Shown here piece after piece: positions 44,760 to 54,825 of a stretch of 64,000 nucleotides of DNA. Numbering within the stretch: position 1 is the first letter of the stretch; each line of letters starts with the position of its first letter. The stretch is from Glandiceps talaboti (taxonomy: Eukaryota; Hemichordata; Enteropneusta; Spengelidae). The stretch is taken from positions 564,501 through 628,500 of the forward strand of contig NC_135557.1 in assembly GCF_964340395.1 (NCBI RefSeq), written 5' to 3'. The notes under the pieces are model-generated. The model made no database searches. It was not told the origin of the DNA and saw only the letters and a program-made list of their open reading frames with translations. Both the position numbers and the translations under genes were made by a program.

Positions 44760-47700
44760 TTAAGACAATTAGTTATAGAAAGACAGGGTAGTATTAAGAC
44801 AATTAGTTATAGCATGACAGGGTAGTATTAAGACAATTAATTATACAAAGACAGGGTAGTATTTAGACAATTAGTTATAGAAAGACAGGGTAGTATTAAG
44901 ACAATTAGTTATAGAATGACAGGGTAGTATTAAGACAATTAATTATACAAAGACAGGGTAGTATTAAGACAATTAGTTATACAAAGACAGGGTAGTATTA
45001 AGACAATTAGTTATACAAAGACAGGGTAGTATTAAGACAATTAGTTATAGAAAGACATGGTAGTATTAAGACAATTAGTTATACAAAGACAGGGTAGTAT
45101 TAAGACAATTATACAAAGACAAGGTAGTATTAAGACAATTAGTTATAGAATGACAGCGTAGTATTAAGATAATTAGTTATTGAAAGACAGAGTAGTATTA
45201 AGACAATTAGTTATACAAAGACAGCGTAGTATTAAGACAATTAGTTATACAAAGACATGGTAGTATTAAGACAATTAGTTATAGAATGACAGGGTAGTAT
45301 TAAGACAATTAGTTATACAAAGACAGGGTAGTATTAAGACAATTAGTTATAGAATGACAGTGTAGTATTAAGACAATTAGTTATAGAAAGACAGGGTAGT
45401 ATTAAGACAGTTAGTTATACAAAGACAGGGTAGTATTAAGACAATTAGTTATAGAATGACAGGGTAGTATTAAGACAGTTAGTTATACAAAGACAGGGTA
45501 GTATTAAGACAATTAGTTATAGAATGACAGGGTAGTATTAAGACAATTAGTTATAGAAAGACAGGGTAGTATTAAGACAATTACTTATACAAAGACAGGG
45601 TAGTATTAAGACAATTAGTTATAGAATGACAGGGTAGTATTAAGACAATTAGTTATAGAATGACAGGGTAGTATTAAGACAATTAGTTATAGAATGACAG
45701 GGTAGTATTAAGACAATTAGTTATACAAAGACAGGGTAGTATTAAGACAGTTAGTTATAGAATGACAGGGTAGTATTAAGACAATTAGTTATACAAAGAC
45801 TGGGTAGTATTAAGACAATTAGTTATTGAAAGACAGGGTAGTATTAAGACAATTACTTATACAAAGACAGAGTAGTATTAAGACAATTAGTTATACAAAG
45901 ACATGGTAGTATTAAGACAATTAGTTATAGAATGACAGGGTAGTATTAAGACAATTAGTTATACAAAGACAGGGTAGTATTAAGACAATTAGTTATACAA
46001 TGACAGGGTAGTATTAAGACAATTAGTTATAGAAAGACAGGGTAGTATTAAGACAGTTAGTTATACAAAGACAGGGTAGTATTAAGACAATTAGTTATAG
46101 AATGACAGGGTAGTATTAAGACAGTTAGTTATACAAAGACAGGGTAGTATTAAGACAATTAGTTAAAGAATGACAGGGTAGTATTAAGACAATTAGTTAT
46201 AGAATGACAGGGTAGTATTAAGACAGTTAGTTATACAAAGACAGGGTAGTATTAAGACAATTAGTTATAGAAAGACAGGGTAGTATTAAGACAATTAGTT
46301 ATAGAAAGACATGGTAGTATTAAGACAATTAATTATACAAAGACAGGGTAGTATTAAAACAGTTAGTTATTGAATGACAGGGTAGTATTAAGACAATTAA
46401 TTATTGAAAGACAGGGTAGTATTAAGGTAATTAGTTATAGAACGACAGGGTAGTAATAAGACAATTAGTTATAGAAAGACCGGGTAGTAATAAGACAATT
46501 ACTTACACAAGGACAGCGTAGTAATAAGACAATTAGTTATAGAATGACAGGGTAGTGATAAGACAATTAGTTATAGAGAGACAGGGTAGTATTAAGACAA
46601 TTAGTTATACAAAGACAGGGTAGTATTAAGACAATTAGTTATACAAAAACAGGGTAGTATTAAGACAATTAGTTATAGAAAGACAGGGTAGTATTAAGAC
46701 AATTAATTATACAAAAAAGGGTAGTATTAAGACAATTAGTTATACAATGCCAGGGTAGTATTAAGACAGTTAGTTATTGAAAGACAGAGTAGTATTAAGA
46801 CAATTAGTTATACAAAGACAGGGTAGTATTACGATAATTAGTTATAGAACGACAATGTAGTTTTAAGACAATTAGTTATGGAAAGACAGGGTAGTATTAA
46901 GACAATTAGTTATAGAAAGACAGGGTAGTATTAAGACAATTACTTATACAAAGACATGGTAGTATTAAGATAATTAATTATACAAAGACAGGGTAGTATT
47001 AAGACAATTAGTTATTGAAAGACAGAGTAGTATTAAGACAATTAGTTATGCAAAGACAGGGTAGTATTAAGACAATTAGTTATACAAAGACAGGGTAGTA
47101 TTAAGACAATTAGTTATACAAAGACAGGGTAGTATTAAGACAATTAGATATAGAATGACAGGGTAGTATTAAGATAATTAATTATACAAAGACAGGGTAG
47201 TATTAAGACAATTAGTTATAGAATGACAGGGTAGTATTAAGACAATTAGTTATAGAATGACAGGGTAGTATTAAGACAATTAATTATACAAAGACAGGGT
47301 AGTATTAAGACAATTAGTTATAGAATGACAGGGTAGTATTAAGACAATTAGTTATAGAAAGACAGGGTAGTATTAAGACAATTAATTATACAAAGACAGG
47401 GTAGTATTAAGACAATTAGTTATAGAAAGACAGGGTAGTATTAAGACAATTAGTTATAGAAAGACAGGGTAGTATTAAGACAATTAGTTATAGCATGACA
47501 GGGTAGTATTAAGACAATTAATTATACAAAGACAGGGTAGTATTTAGACAATTAGTTATAGAAAGACAGGGTAGTATTAAGACAATTAGTTATAGAATGA
47601 CAGGGTAGTATTAAGACAATTAATTATACATAGACAGGGTAGTATTAAGACAATTAGTTATACAAAGACAGGGTAGTATTAAGACAATTAGTTATACAAA

Positions 47701-50700
47701 GACAGGGTAGTATTAAGACAATTAGTTATAGAAAGACATGGTAGTATTAAGACAATTAGTTATACAAAGAAAGGGTAGTATTAAGACAATTAGTTATACA
47801 AAGACAGCGTAGTATTAAGACAATTAGTTATAGAAAGACAGGGTAGTATTAAGACAATTAGTTATAGCATGACAGGGTAGTATTAAGACAATTAATTATA
47901 CAAAGACAGGGTAGTATTTAGACAATTAGTTATAGAAAGACAGGGTAGTATTAAGACAATTAGTTATAGAATGACAGGGTAGTATTAAGACAATTAATTA
48001 TACAAAGACAGGGTAGTATTAAGACAATTAGTTATACAAAGACAGGGTAGTATTAAGACAATTAGTTATACAAAGACAGGGTAGTATTAAGACAATTAGT
48101 TATAGAAAGACATGGTAGTATTAAGACAATTAGTTATACAAAGACAGGGTAGTATTAAGACAATTATACAAAGACAAGGTAGTATTAAGACAATTAGTTA
48201 TAGAATGACAGCGTAGTATTAAGATAATTAGTTATTGAAAGACAGAGTAGTATTAAGACAATTAGTTATACAAAGACAGCGTAGTATTAAGACAATTAGT
48301 TATACAAAGACATGGTAGTATTAAGACAATTAGTTATAGAATGACAGGGTAGTATTAAGACAATTAGTTATACAAAGACAGGGTAGTATTAAGACAATTA
48401 GTTATAGAATGACAGTGTAGTATTAAGACAATTAGTTATAGAAAGACAGGGTAGTATTAAGACAGTTAGTTATACAAAGACAGGGTAGTATTAAGACAAT
48501 TAGTTATAGAATGACAGGGTAGTATTAAGACAGTTAGTTATACAAAGACAGGGTAGTATTAAGACAATTAGTTATAGAATGACAGGGTAGTATTAAGACA
48601 ATTAGTTATAGAAAGACAGGGTAGTATTAAGACAATTACTTATACAAAGACAGGGTAGTATTAAGACAATTAGTTATAGAATGACAGGGTAGTATTAAGA
48701 CAATTAGTTATAGAATGACAGGGTAGTATTAAGACAATTAGTTATAGAATGACAGGGTAGTATTAAGACAATTAGTTATACAAAGACAGGGTAGTATTAA
48801 GACAGTTAGTTATAGAATGACAGGGTAGTATTAAGACAATTAGTTATACAAAGACTGGGTAGTATTAAGACAATTAGTTATTGAAAGACAGGGTAGTATT
48901 AAGACAATTACTTATACAAAGACAGAGTAGTATTAAGACAATTAGTTATACAAAGACATGGTAGTATTAAGACAATTAGTTATAGAATGACAGGGTAGTA
49001 TTAAGACAATTAGTTATACAAAGACAGGGTAGTATTAAGACAATTAGTTATACAATGACAGGGTAGTATTAAGACAATTAGTTATAGAAAGACAGGGTAG
49101 TATTAAGACAGTTAGTTATACAAAGACAGGGTAGTATTAAGACAATTAGTTATAGAATGACAGGGTAGTATTAAGACAGTTAGTTATACAAAGACAGGGT
49201 AGTATTAAGACAATTAGTTAAAGAATGACAGGGTAGTATTAAGACAATTAGTTATAGAATGACAGGGTAGTATTAAGACAGTTAGTTATACAAAGACAGG
49301 GTAGTATTAAGACAATTAGTTATAGAAAGACAGGGTAGTATTAAGACAATTAGTTATAGAAAGACATGGTAGTATTAAGACAATTAATTATACAAAGACA
49401 GGGTAGTATTAAAACAGTTAGTTATTGAATGACAGGGTAGTATTAAGACAATTAATTATTGAAAGACAGGGTAGTATTAAGGTAATTAGTTATAGAACGA
49501 CAGGGTAGTAATAAGACAATTAGTTATAGAAAGACCGGGTAGTAATAAGACAATTACTTACACAAGGACAGCGTAGTAATAAGACAATTAGTTATAGAAT
49601 GACAGGGTAGTGATAAGACAATTAGTTATAGAGAGACAGGGTAGTATTAAGACAATTAGTTATACAAAGACAGGGTAGTATTAAGACAATTAGTTATACA
49701 AAAACAGGGTAGTATTAAGACAATTAGTTATAGAAAGACAGGGTAGTATTAAGACAATTAATTATACAAAAAAGGGTAGTATTAAGACAATTAGTTATAC
49801 AATGCCAGGGTAGTATTAAGACAGTTAGTTATTGAAAGACAGAGTAGTATTAAGACAATTAGTTATACAAAGACAGGGTAGTATTACGATAATTAGTTAT
49901 AGAACGACAATGTAGTTTTAAGACAATTAGTTATGGAAAGACAGGGTAGTATTAAGACAATTAGTTATAGAAAGACAGGGTAGTATTAAGACAATTACTT
50001 ATACAAAGACATGGTAGTATTAAGATAATTAATTATACAAAGACAGGGTAGTATTAAGACAATTAGTTATTGAAAGACAGAGTAGTATTAAGACAATTAG
50101 TTATGCAAAGACAGGGTAGTATTAAGACAATTAGTTATACAAAGACAGGGTAGTATTAAGACAATTAGTTATACAAAGACAGGGTAGTATTAAGACAATT
50201 AGATATAGAATGACAGGGTAGTATTAAGATAATTAATTATACAAAGACAGGGTAGTATTAAGACAATTAGTTATAGAATGACAGGGTAGTATTAAGACAA
50301 TTAGTTATAGAATGACAGGGTAGTATTAAGACAATTAATTATACAAAGACAGGGTAGTATTAAGACAATTAGTTATAGAATGACAGGGTAGTATTAAGAC
50401 AATTAGTTATAGAAAGACAGGGTAGTATTAAGACAATTAATTATACAAAGACAGGGTAGTATTAAGACAATTAGTTATAGAAAGACAGGGTAGTATTAAG
50501 ACAATTAGTTATAGAAAGACAGGGTAGTATTAAGACAATTAGTTATAGCATGACAGGGTAGTATTAAGACAATTAATTATACAAAGACAGGGTAGTATTT
50601 AGACAATTAGTTATAGAAAGACAGGGTAGTATTAAGACAATTAGTTATAGAATGACAGGGTAGTATTAAGACAATTAATTATACATAGACAGGGTAGTAT

Positions 50701-51050
50701 TAAGACAATTAGTTATACAAAGACAGGGTAGTATTAAGACAATTAGTTATACAAAGACAGGGTAGTATTAAGACAATTAGTTATAGAAAGACATGGTAGT
50801 ATTAAGACAATTAGTTATACAAAGAAAGGGTAGTATTAAGACAATTAGTTATACAAAGACAGCGTAGTATTAAGATAATTAGTTATTGAAAGACAGAGTA
50901 GTATTAAGACAATTAGTTATACAAAGACAGCGTATTAAGACAATTAGTTATACAAAGACATGTTAGTATTAAGACAATTAGTTATAGAATGACAGGGTAG
51001 TATTAAGACAATTAGTTATACAAAGACAGGGTAGTATTAAGACAATTAGT
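44760..51050. repeat. About 3,055-bp higher-order block, two full tandem copies and the start of a third
   Basis: Copy one runs from about 44,760 to 47,815 and copy two from about 47,815 to 50,870. Markers 3,055 bp apart include AGCATGACAG (44811/47866 and 47492/50547), the 4-bp deletion in GACAATTATACAAAG (45111/48166) and ACGATAATTAG with ACAATGTAG and GTTATGGAAAG (46831/49886). The spacing is 90 units (3,060) minus 5 because each copy carries one 4-bp and one 1-bp deletion. A third copy begins near 50,871 with GATAATTAGTTATTG and then diverges toward the array edge. Confidence 0.85.
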
Positions 51051-51722
51051 TATAGAATGACAGGGTAGTATTAAGACAATTAGTTATAGAAAGACAGGGT
51101 AGTATTAAGACAGTTAGTTATACAATGACAGGGTAGTATTAAGACAATTAGTTATAGAATGACAGGGTAGTATTAAGACAGTTAGTTATACAAAGACAGG
51201 GTAGTATTAAGACAATTAGTTATAGAATGACAGGGTAGTATTAAGACAATTAGTTATAGAAAGACAGGGTAGTATTAAGACAATTACTTATACAAAGACA
51301 GGGTAGTATTAAGACAATTAGTTATACAAAGACAGGGTAGTATTAAGACAGTTAGTTATAGAATGACAGGGTAGTATTAAGACAATTAGTTATACAAAGA
51401 CTGGGTAGTATTAAGACAATTAGTTATTGAAAGACAGGGTAGTATTAAGACAATTACTTATACAAAGACAGGGTAGTATTAAGACAATTAGTTATACAAA
51501 GACAGGGTAGTATTAAGACAGTTAGTTATAGAATGACAGGGTAGTATTAAGATAATTAGTTATTGAAAGACAGGGTAGTATTAAGACAATTAGTTATACA
51601 AAGACAGGGTAGTATTAAGACAATTAGTTATAGAATGACAGGGTAGTATTAAGATAATTAGTTATTGAAAGACAGGGTAGTATTAAGACAATTAGTTATA
51701 CAAAGACAGGGTAGTATTAAGG

Positions 51723-51940
51723 TATTGACAGTCGTGCCAGATTGTGTGACATGTATCTGTTAGAGATCGTTGAAAATGAATACATTTTTCGTTTACAAAT
51801 CAGTATTTATGATGCATTCCATCATTTTCTGTAGGGTGTATGATTGCATGCATAGTGTATATATTGAACCCAATCACAACATCACTAATTCAGACATTTC
51901 GACACTCATATCAGTCTTTGCAATCACAAATCCAAATTAA
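51723..51940. other. Unique sequence at the right edge of the 34-bp satellite
   Basis: The satellite stops in mid-unit after GTAGTATTAAGG at 51,722 and gives way to single-copy-looking sequence. I see no coding exon, RNA gene or recognisable element here. A short open frame beginning at 51,840 runs through the insertion that follows and has no splice or codon support, so I do not call it a gene. Confidence 0.6.
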
Positions 51941-51949
51941 AGTCGACAC

Positions 51950-52290
51950 TGGGGTGGGGGGGGGGTACTCCCCTTATTTGAGTGCCACCCTTTGGAGGCA
52001 TTTTCTGGCCCGTCAGTCTAAAACGTGTTCCACTTTGAATTATTTTTCATATTCCTTGGTCGAAAATGTAGTCTATTGTTCTTTACAAAATCATAACTGC
52101 CATTTATTGTCCCAAAATGTTGCCTCTTAAGGAAAACGTATTTTGGTCTAAACTTTCATTTTTAAAACATATGTACTGGTCTAAAATGGGGTATTGATGT
52201 TTTGGTCCAAGTAGGTCTAAAGTGGGGCCTGGAGTTTCCAGCACTGGCCACACGTACGCTACAGAGGTAGCCACTGGTACTGCCCCAGGG
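51950..52290. mobile_element. Candidate 341-bp short insertion flanked by 9-bp direct repeats
   Basis: AGTCGACAC occurs at 51941-51949 and again at 52291-52299, as expected of a target-site duplication around a 341-bp insert. The insert starts TGGGGTGGGG with a run of ten G at 51,956-51,965 and a GTAC, and its other end reads GTACTGCCCCAGGG, whose complement also holds TGGGG then GTAC. This suggests weak, imperfect inverted termini. Inside are several GGTCTAAA-like words (about 52,143-52,222). It has no coding capacity, so it would be a non-autonomous element (MITE-like or SINE-like). The family is not recognised. It lies just downstream of the minus-strand gene's poly(A) signals. Confidence 0.5.
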
Positions 52291-52348
52291 AGTCGACACA
52301 TGTAATGTTCTTTCTAGATGTTCACTATCTGTACAACAGAACTATATT

Positions 52349-52376
52349 TTTATTGTCAGGAGTGATATATTTTATT
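52349..52376 (-). terminator. Two AATAAA polyadenylation signals of the minus-strand gene
   Basis: On the minus strand AATAAA lies at 52376-52371 and again at 52354-52349, about 51 and 73 bases past the TGA of the last exon. This is the usual place for cleavage and polyadenylation signals of a short 3' UTR. The region is AT-rich, so one match could be chance, but two at this position support 52,427-52,524 as the terminal exon. Confidence 0.6.
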
Positions 52377-52426
52377 TTTGCATGTCGATCTCTCTCAATT
52401 ACAGTATTACAATAAGCAAATCTTAA

Positions 52427-52524
52427 TCAGAAGAGGCCTGCTGTACCCTGGGCAAAGAATTCTTGGAAATGAACAATGCTAAGAGCCTTACACCTTTTGA
52501 AAAAGTGGTTACATGCTGGGCAAG
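52427..52524 (-). CDS. Terminal coding exon of unidentified spliced gene (Cys-rich C-terminus)
   Basis: This is the last of four visible exons. The acceptor is TTACAG before the exon at 52,525. The exon enters with two bases that complete the GCT codon begun by the exon at 52,625-52,725, so the phase fits. It encodes about 31 residues starting ACPACNHFFKRCK and ending FFAQGTAGLF, then TGA at 52,429-52,427. C-x2-C followed by His and another Cys within 10 residues could bind zinc, but the spacing matches no family I can name. The 100-bp intron before it starts GTGCGT. An earlier TTGCAG acceptor 15 bases upstream would lead to a stop, so it is not the one used. A weak GTGTAA donor inside the exon was considered, but the stop plus AATAAA signals fit a terminal exon better. 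Confidence 0.72.
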
Positions 52525-52624
52525 CTGTAAGGTTTATAAGCTGCAAGTAACACATTCCAAATCATGTACATACTTATCGATGTAAATCATCTCTGTTTCT
52601 AAACATTTTTCAATTAATACGCAC

Positions 52625-52725
52625 CTTGCAATCGAAGTACATTGGATTTATATGATTCATATCCATGTGCCATTACCATAGAGTGTCCTGTCCTAAGCAC
52701 ATTGGACCATTCTTTGTGGGCAGCC
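52625..52725 (-). CDS. Internal coding exon of unidentified spliced gene
   Basis: This 101-bp exon has a strong T-rich acceptor ending TTTTTTAG (at 52,726) and the donor CAAG|GTGCGT (at 52,624). Its first base completes an AAG codon split after AA in the exon at 60,790-60,916. It reads through 33 codons without a stop (AAHKEWSNVLRTGHSMVMAH, then GYESYKSNVLRLQ) and leaves one base, G, for the next exon. The residues have a normal composition for a globular protein and are unlike the translated repeats nearby. The upstream intron is about 8,064 bp and is filled with satellites and a retrotransposon. Only the correct phase on both sides is open, which is strong evidence for a real exon. Confidence 0.8.
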
Positions 52726-52811
52726 CTAAAAAACAAATACACCAACAACAACAATAGATGGCAAAGAAACTATCAATGCTATACATATCAACAACATTCT
52801 TGATTTTAGTT

Positions 52812-53448
52812 TACACTGTGTATTGATTTGTATAGTCTTAGCATAGACTGTGTATTGATTTGTATAGTCATAGCATAGAATTGACTTATACAGTCATAGC
52901 ATAGACTGTGTATTGATTTGTATAGTCATAGCATAGACTGTATTGATTTGTACAGTCATAGCATAGACTGTGTATTGACTTGTATAGTCATAGCATAGAC
53001 TGTGTATTGACTTGTATAGTCATAGCATAGCCTGTATTGATTTGTACAGTCATAGCATAGACTATGTATTGACTTGTATAGTCATAGCATAGACTGTGTA
53101 TTGATTTGTATAGTCTTAGCATAGACTGTGTATTGATTTGTATAGTCATAGCATAGACTGTATTGATTTGTATAGTCTTAGCATAGACTGTGTATTGATT
53201 TGTACAGTCATAGCATAGACTGTGTATTGACTTGTATAGTCATAGCATAGACTGTATTGATTTGTACAGTCATAGCATAGACTGTGTATTGATTTGTATG
53301 GTCATAGCATAGACTGTATTGATTTGTATAGTGTTAGCATAGACTGTGTATTGAATTGTATAGTCTTAGCATAGACTGTGTATTGACTTGTACAGTCATA
53401 GCATAGACTGTGTATTGACTTGTACAGTCATAGCATAGACTGTGTATT
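52812..53448. repeat. 32-bp satellite, left arm (about 20 units)
   Basis: Tandem units of about 32 bp carry GTCATAGCATAGACTG followed by TGTATTGATTTGTATA or close variants. Several units are three bases shorter (ACTGTATTG instead of ACTGTGTATTG), for example near 52,935 and 53,160. TTGATTTG is the commoner form here, unlike the right arm, which is almost all TTGACTTG. The array is cut at 53,448 by the 3' end of the retrotransposon and resumes at about 57,011, so the two arms were once one array. Confidence 0.95.
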
Positions 53449-53640
53449 TATTTATTTTATTTTATTTATTTATTTTCTGCATCCCTTTTATATCAGGGGC
53501 TCACTAAAAACATTAGGAGCAGCATTTACATAGAATCAAATACATACAAAAAAAAATTAAATATCATGTTAAAATAGCAAATAATAACTTCAAAGAAATA
53601 ATAAGAGATAAAGAAAGAGATAAAAAATTACAATTCTCCA

Positions 53641-54597
53641 TCAGGTTAAACATGTTTTCCTATGTTCCATTGCACTACTTAGAAATCGCTGGATAAATTT
53701 GTCAATTTTTTTACTTAATAAAATGTTATAATTTTTTGTACTGTCTCCTATAAAGAGGCTTAACAGTTCTTTGCCTTGTATAAAATCTTGATATAGGTTT
53801 GTCTCTGTATGGTTAAGTAAAAGATCTTTTGTGTTCTTCATTAGGATGTGACGATAGGTAGAAAGGCTTTCACACGAAAAGAGAAAGTGTTCAAGTGTTT
53901 CATCTTCTTGCCCACAGCAGGGACAGGAGCAATCAAAGTTACAGTTTTCCCACTTTCTCTTTTCATATGAGAGTCCTAATGTATAGGATCTTGCTTTAAA
54001 TTTTAATTGTGGCCCCTTGAAGTCATTTACTGCTTTAAGATACGGTTCCATTTCTAAAGATGTTTTGAACCTACGGTAGTGAATGAGACTAGACTTTTTT
54101 TCCATATCTTCTTTCCATTTAGATTCATCATACTTGAAAATTATTTGCTTGATTTTATTGTCTGTGAGATTTTTTATTTCTTCTCTATGTGTTTTGAGAT
54201 TTGTTAAGACGTTATTTATAGATTTAGGCCAATCCCAGCACAGGTTTATCGTGTTTATTTCAGAGTCTTGACTGATTGCAGTGAGTTTGTTGAATACAAT
54301 CTTGGTCCAGCGTGTTTCTGGAAGATTACATAGTCTTTTTAAATATTTCAGTTTCAACACATTAAATTTACTTATCATTGTGGTCCAACCTAGGTCACCA
54401 AGTACTGCCTCATTTGCAGTGTAACGAGTTGCCTTTAAAATGAATTTCCCCACAGACCTTTGCATCTTTTCTAAACATTCCATGTCAGTTCGACTAAGTA
54501 TTAGTATTTCACCTGCATATTCCAATACTGGACGCACTATGTGATTCCATAGAGATGAGCCAAAATCGACCCTGTTGATGTTACCATTGGTTACCAA
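53641..54597 (-). pseudogene. Retrotransposon C-terminal region with CCHC zinc motif
   Basis: About 318 codons are open, continuing the element's ORF after the one-base frameshift; no ATG starts it. SLWNHIVRPVLEYAGEILIL near the beginning is the conserved post-RT block of non-LTR ORF2 proteins. A zinc-binding motif follows at residues 225-242: C225-P-C-C228, H237, C242 (C-x2-C-x8-H-x4-C), within CPCCGQEDETLEHFLFSC. Such C-terminal motifs are thought to help bind the element's RNA or target DNA. The frame ends with a normal stop at 53,641, so this end is otherwise intact. Confidence 0.85.
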
Positions 54598-54767
54598 GGG
54601 TACTTTTCATGATAGGGAATAAGCTGTCAAACTTCTTTGATAATTTTGCTAAGTGGGTATGGTCAGAAAGATTACGTGTGATCCAGTAACCAAGGTACTT
54701 GTATTCATTTGACTCCTTTATGGTTAAATCACCAATTAACCAGTTTTTCTGTTTGTCTATTTTCTTA
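54598..54767 (-). pseudogene. Retrotransposon post-RT fragment (after the deletion, before the frameshift)
   Basis: This short stretch encodes GDLTIKESNEYKYLGYWITR and what follows, the 'Y-K-Y-L-G' region that normally lies just past the RT catalytic core in non-LTR elements. It follows the filler directly, so the missing part is the palm and thumb (roughly 150-200 residues by comparison with the usual layout of the family). At about 54,598 the frame shifts by one base (after FPIMKST) into the C-terminal frame, which continues as LVTNGNINRVDF. It is not an independent gene. The Met of its apparent ORF is inside the copied filler. Confidence 0.85.
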
Positions 54768-54825
54768 TCTAGTCTTGTGTATAAATTAAACATTGATAGC
54801 AAAGAGTCAAGGATATCTTTAGATT
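54768..54825 (-). repeat. Templated filler DNA at the RT deletion junction
   Basis: Bases 54768-54810 are an exact 43-bp copy of 55072-55114, and 54808-54825 an exact 18-bp copy of 54899-54916, both in direct orientation. The two pieces overlap by the three bases CAA. In element order both sources lie upstream of the break, within the surviving RT sequence. The result repeats the peptide LSMFNLYTRL at the junction, out of place. This is what copying from nearby template before rejoining leaves behind. Confidence 0.9.

Larger units (their letters stand above)
1..51722. repeat. 34-bp satellite array (about 1,520 tandem units, left end outside window)
   Basis: The whole stretch is head-to-tail copies of a 34-bp unit made of AAGACAGGGTAGTATT followed by AAGACAATTAGTTATAGA or close variants. 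Phase is held almost perfectly: the rare variant ACAGGGCAGT recurs at 2521, 3371, 5479, 12550, 15542, 19112, 28226, 28974, 31388 and 39446 at spacings that are multiples of 34 apart from a few traceable indels. Variation sits at a few fixed positions: TATAG/TATAC/TATTG, AAAGAC/AATGAC/AACGAC, ACAGGG/ACATGG, GTATTAAG/GTAATAAG, GACAATTAG/GACAGTTAG/GATAATTAG. The consensus is about 70 percent A+T, has only two C on this strand, and contains no CpG. Since 34 is not a multiple of three and the unit carries TAG and TAA, every frame closes quickly, so no ORF exists here. No unrelated insertion interrupts it. Role unknown; centromeric or heterochromatic satellite is a possibility only. Confidence 0.99.

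Noticed and set aside
1-51722. Regular repeats suggestive of a CRISPR array
   Set aside because: Units are contiguous 34-mers with no unrelated spacers, run for more than 51 kb, and lie in a eukaryotic sequence with no cas genes.
51840-52130. 96-codon plus-strand open frame
   Set aside because: It starts in unique DNA and runs through the candidate 341-bp insertion. It has low-complexity, AT-driven composition and no splice or family support.
52104-52301. 65-codon minus-strand open frame
   Set aside because: It lies inside the candidate insertion and its direct repeat, past the minus-strand gene's poly(A) signals, with no recognisable protein.
52494-52524. Use of the GTGTAA donor inside the last exon
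   Set aside because: It is a weak donor match. No downstream exon is evident before the 34-bp satellite, and the TGA with AATAAA signals gives a complete terminal exon.
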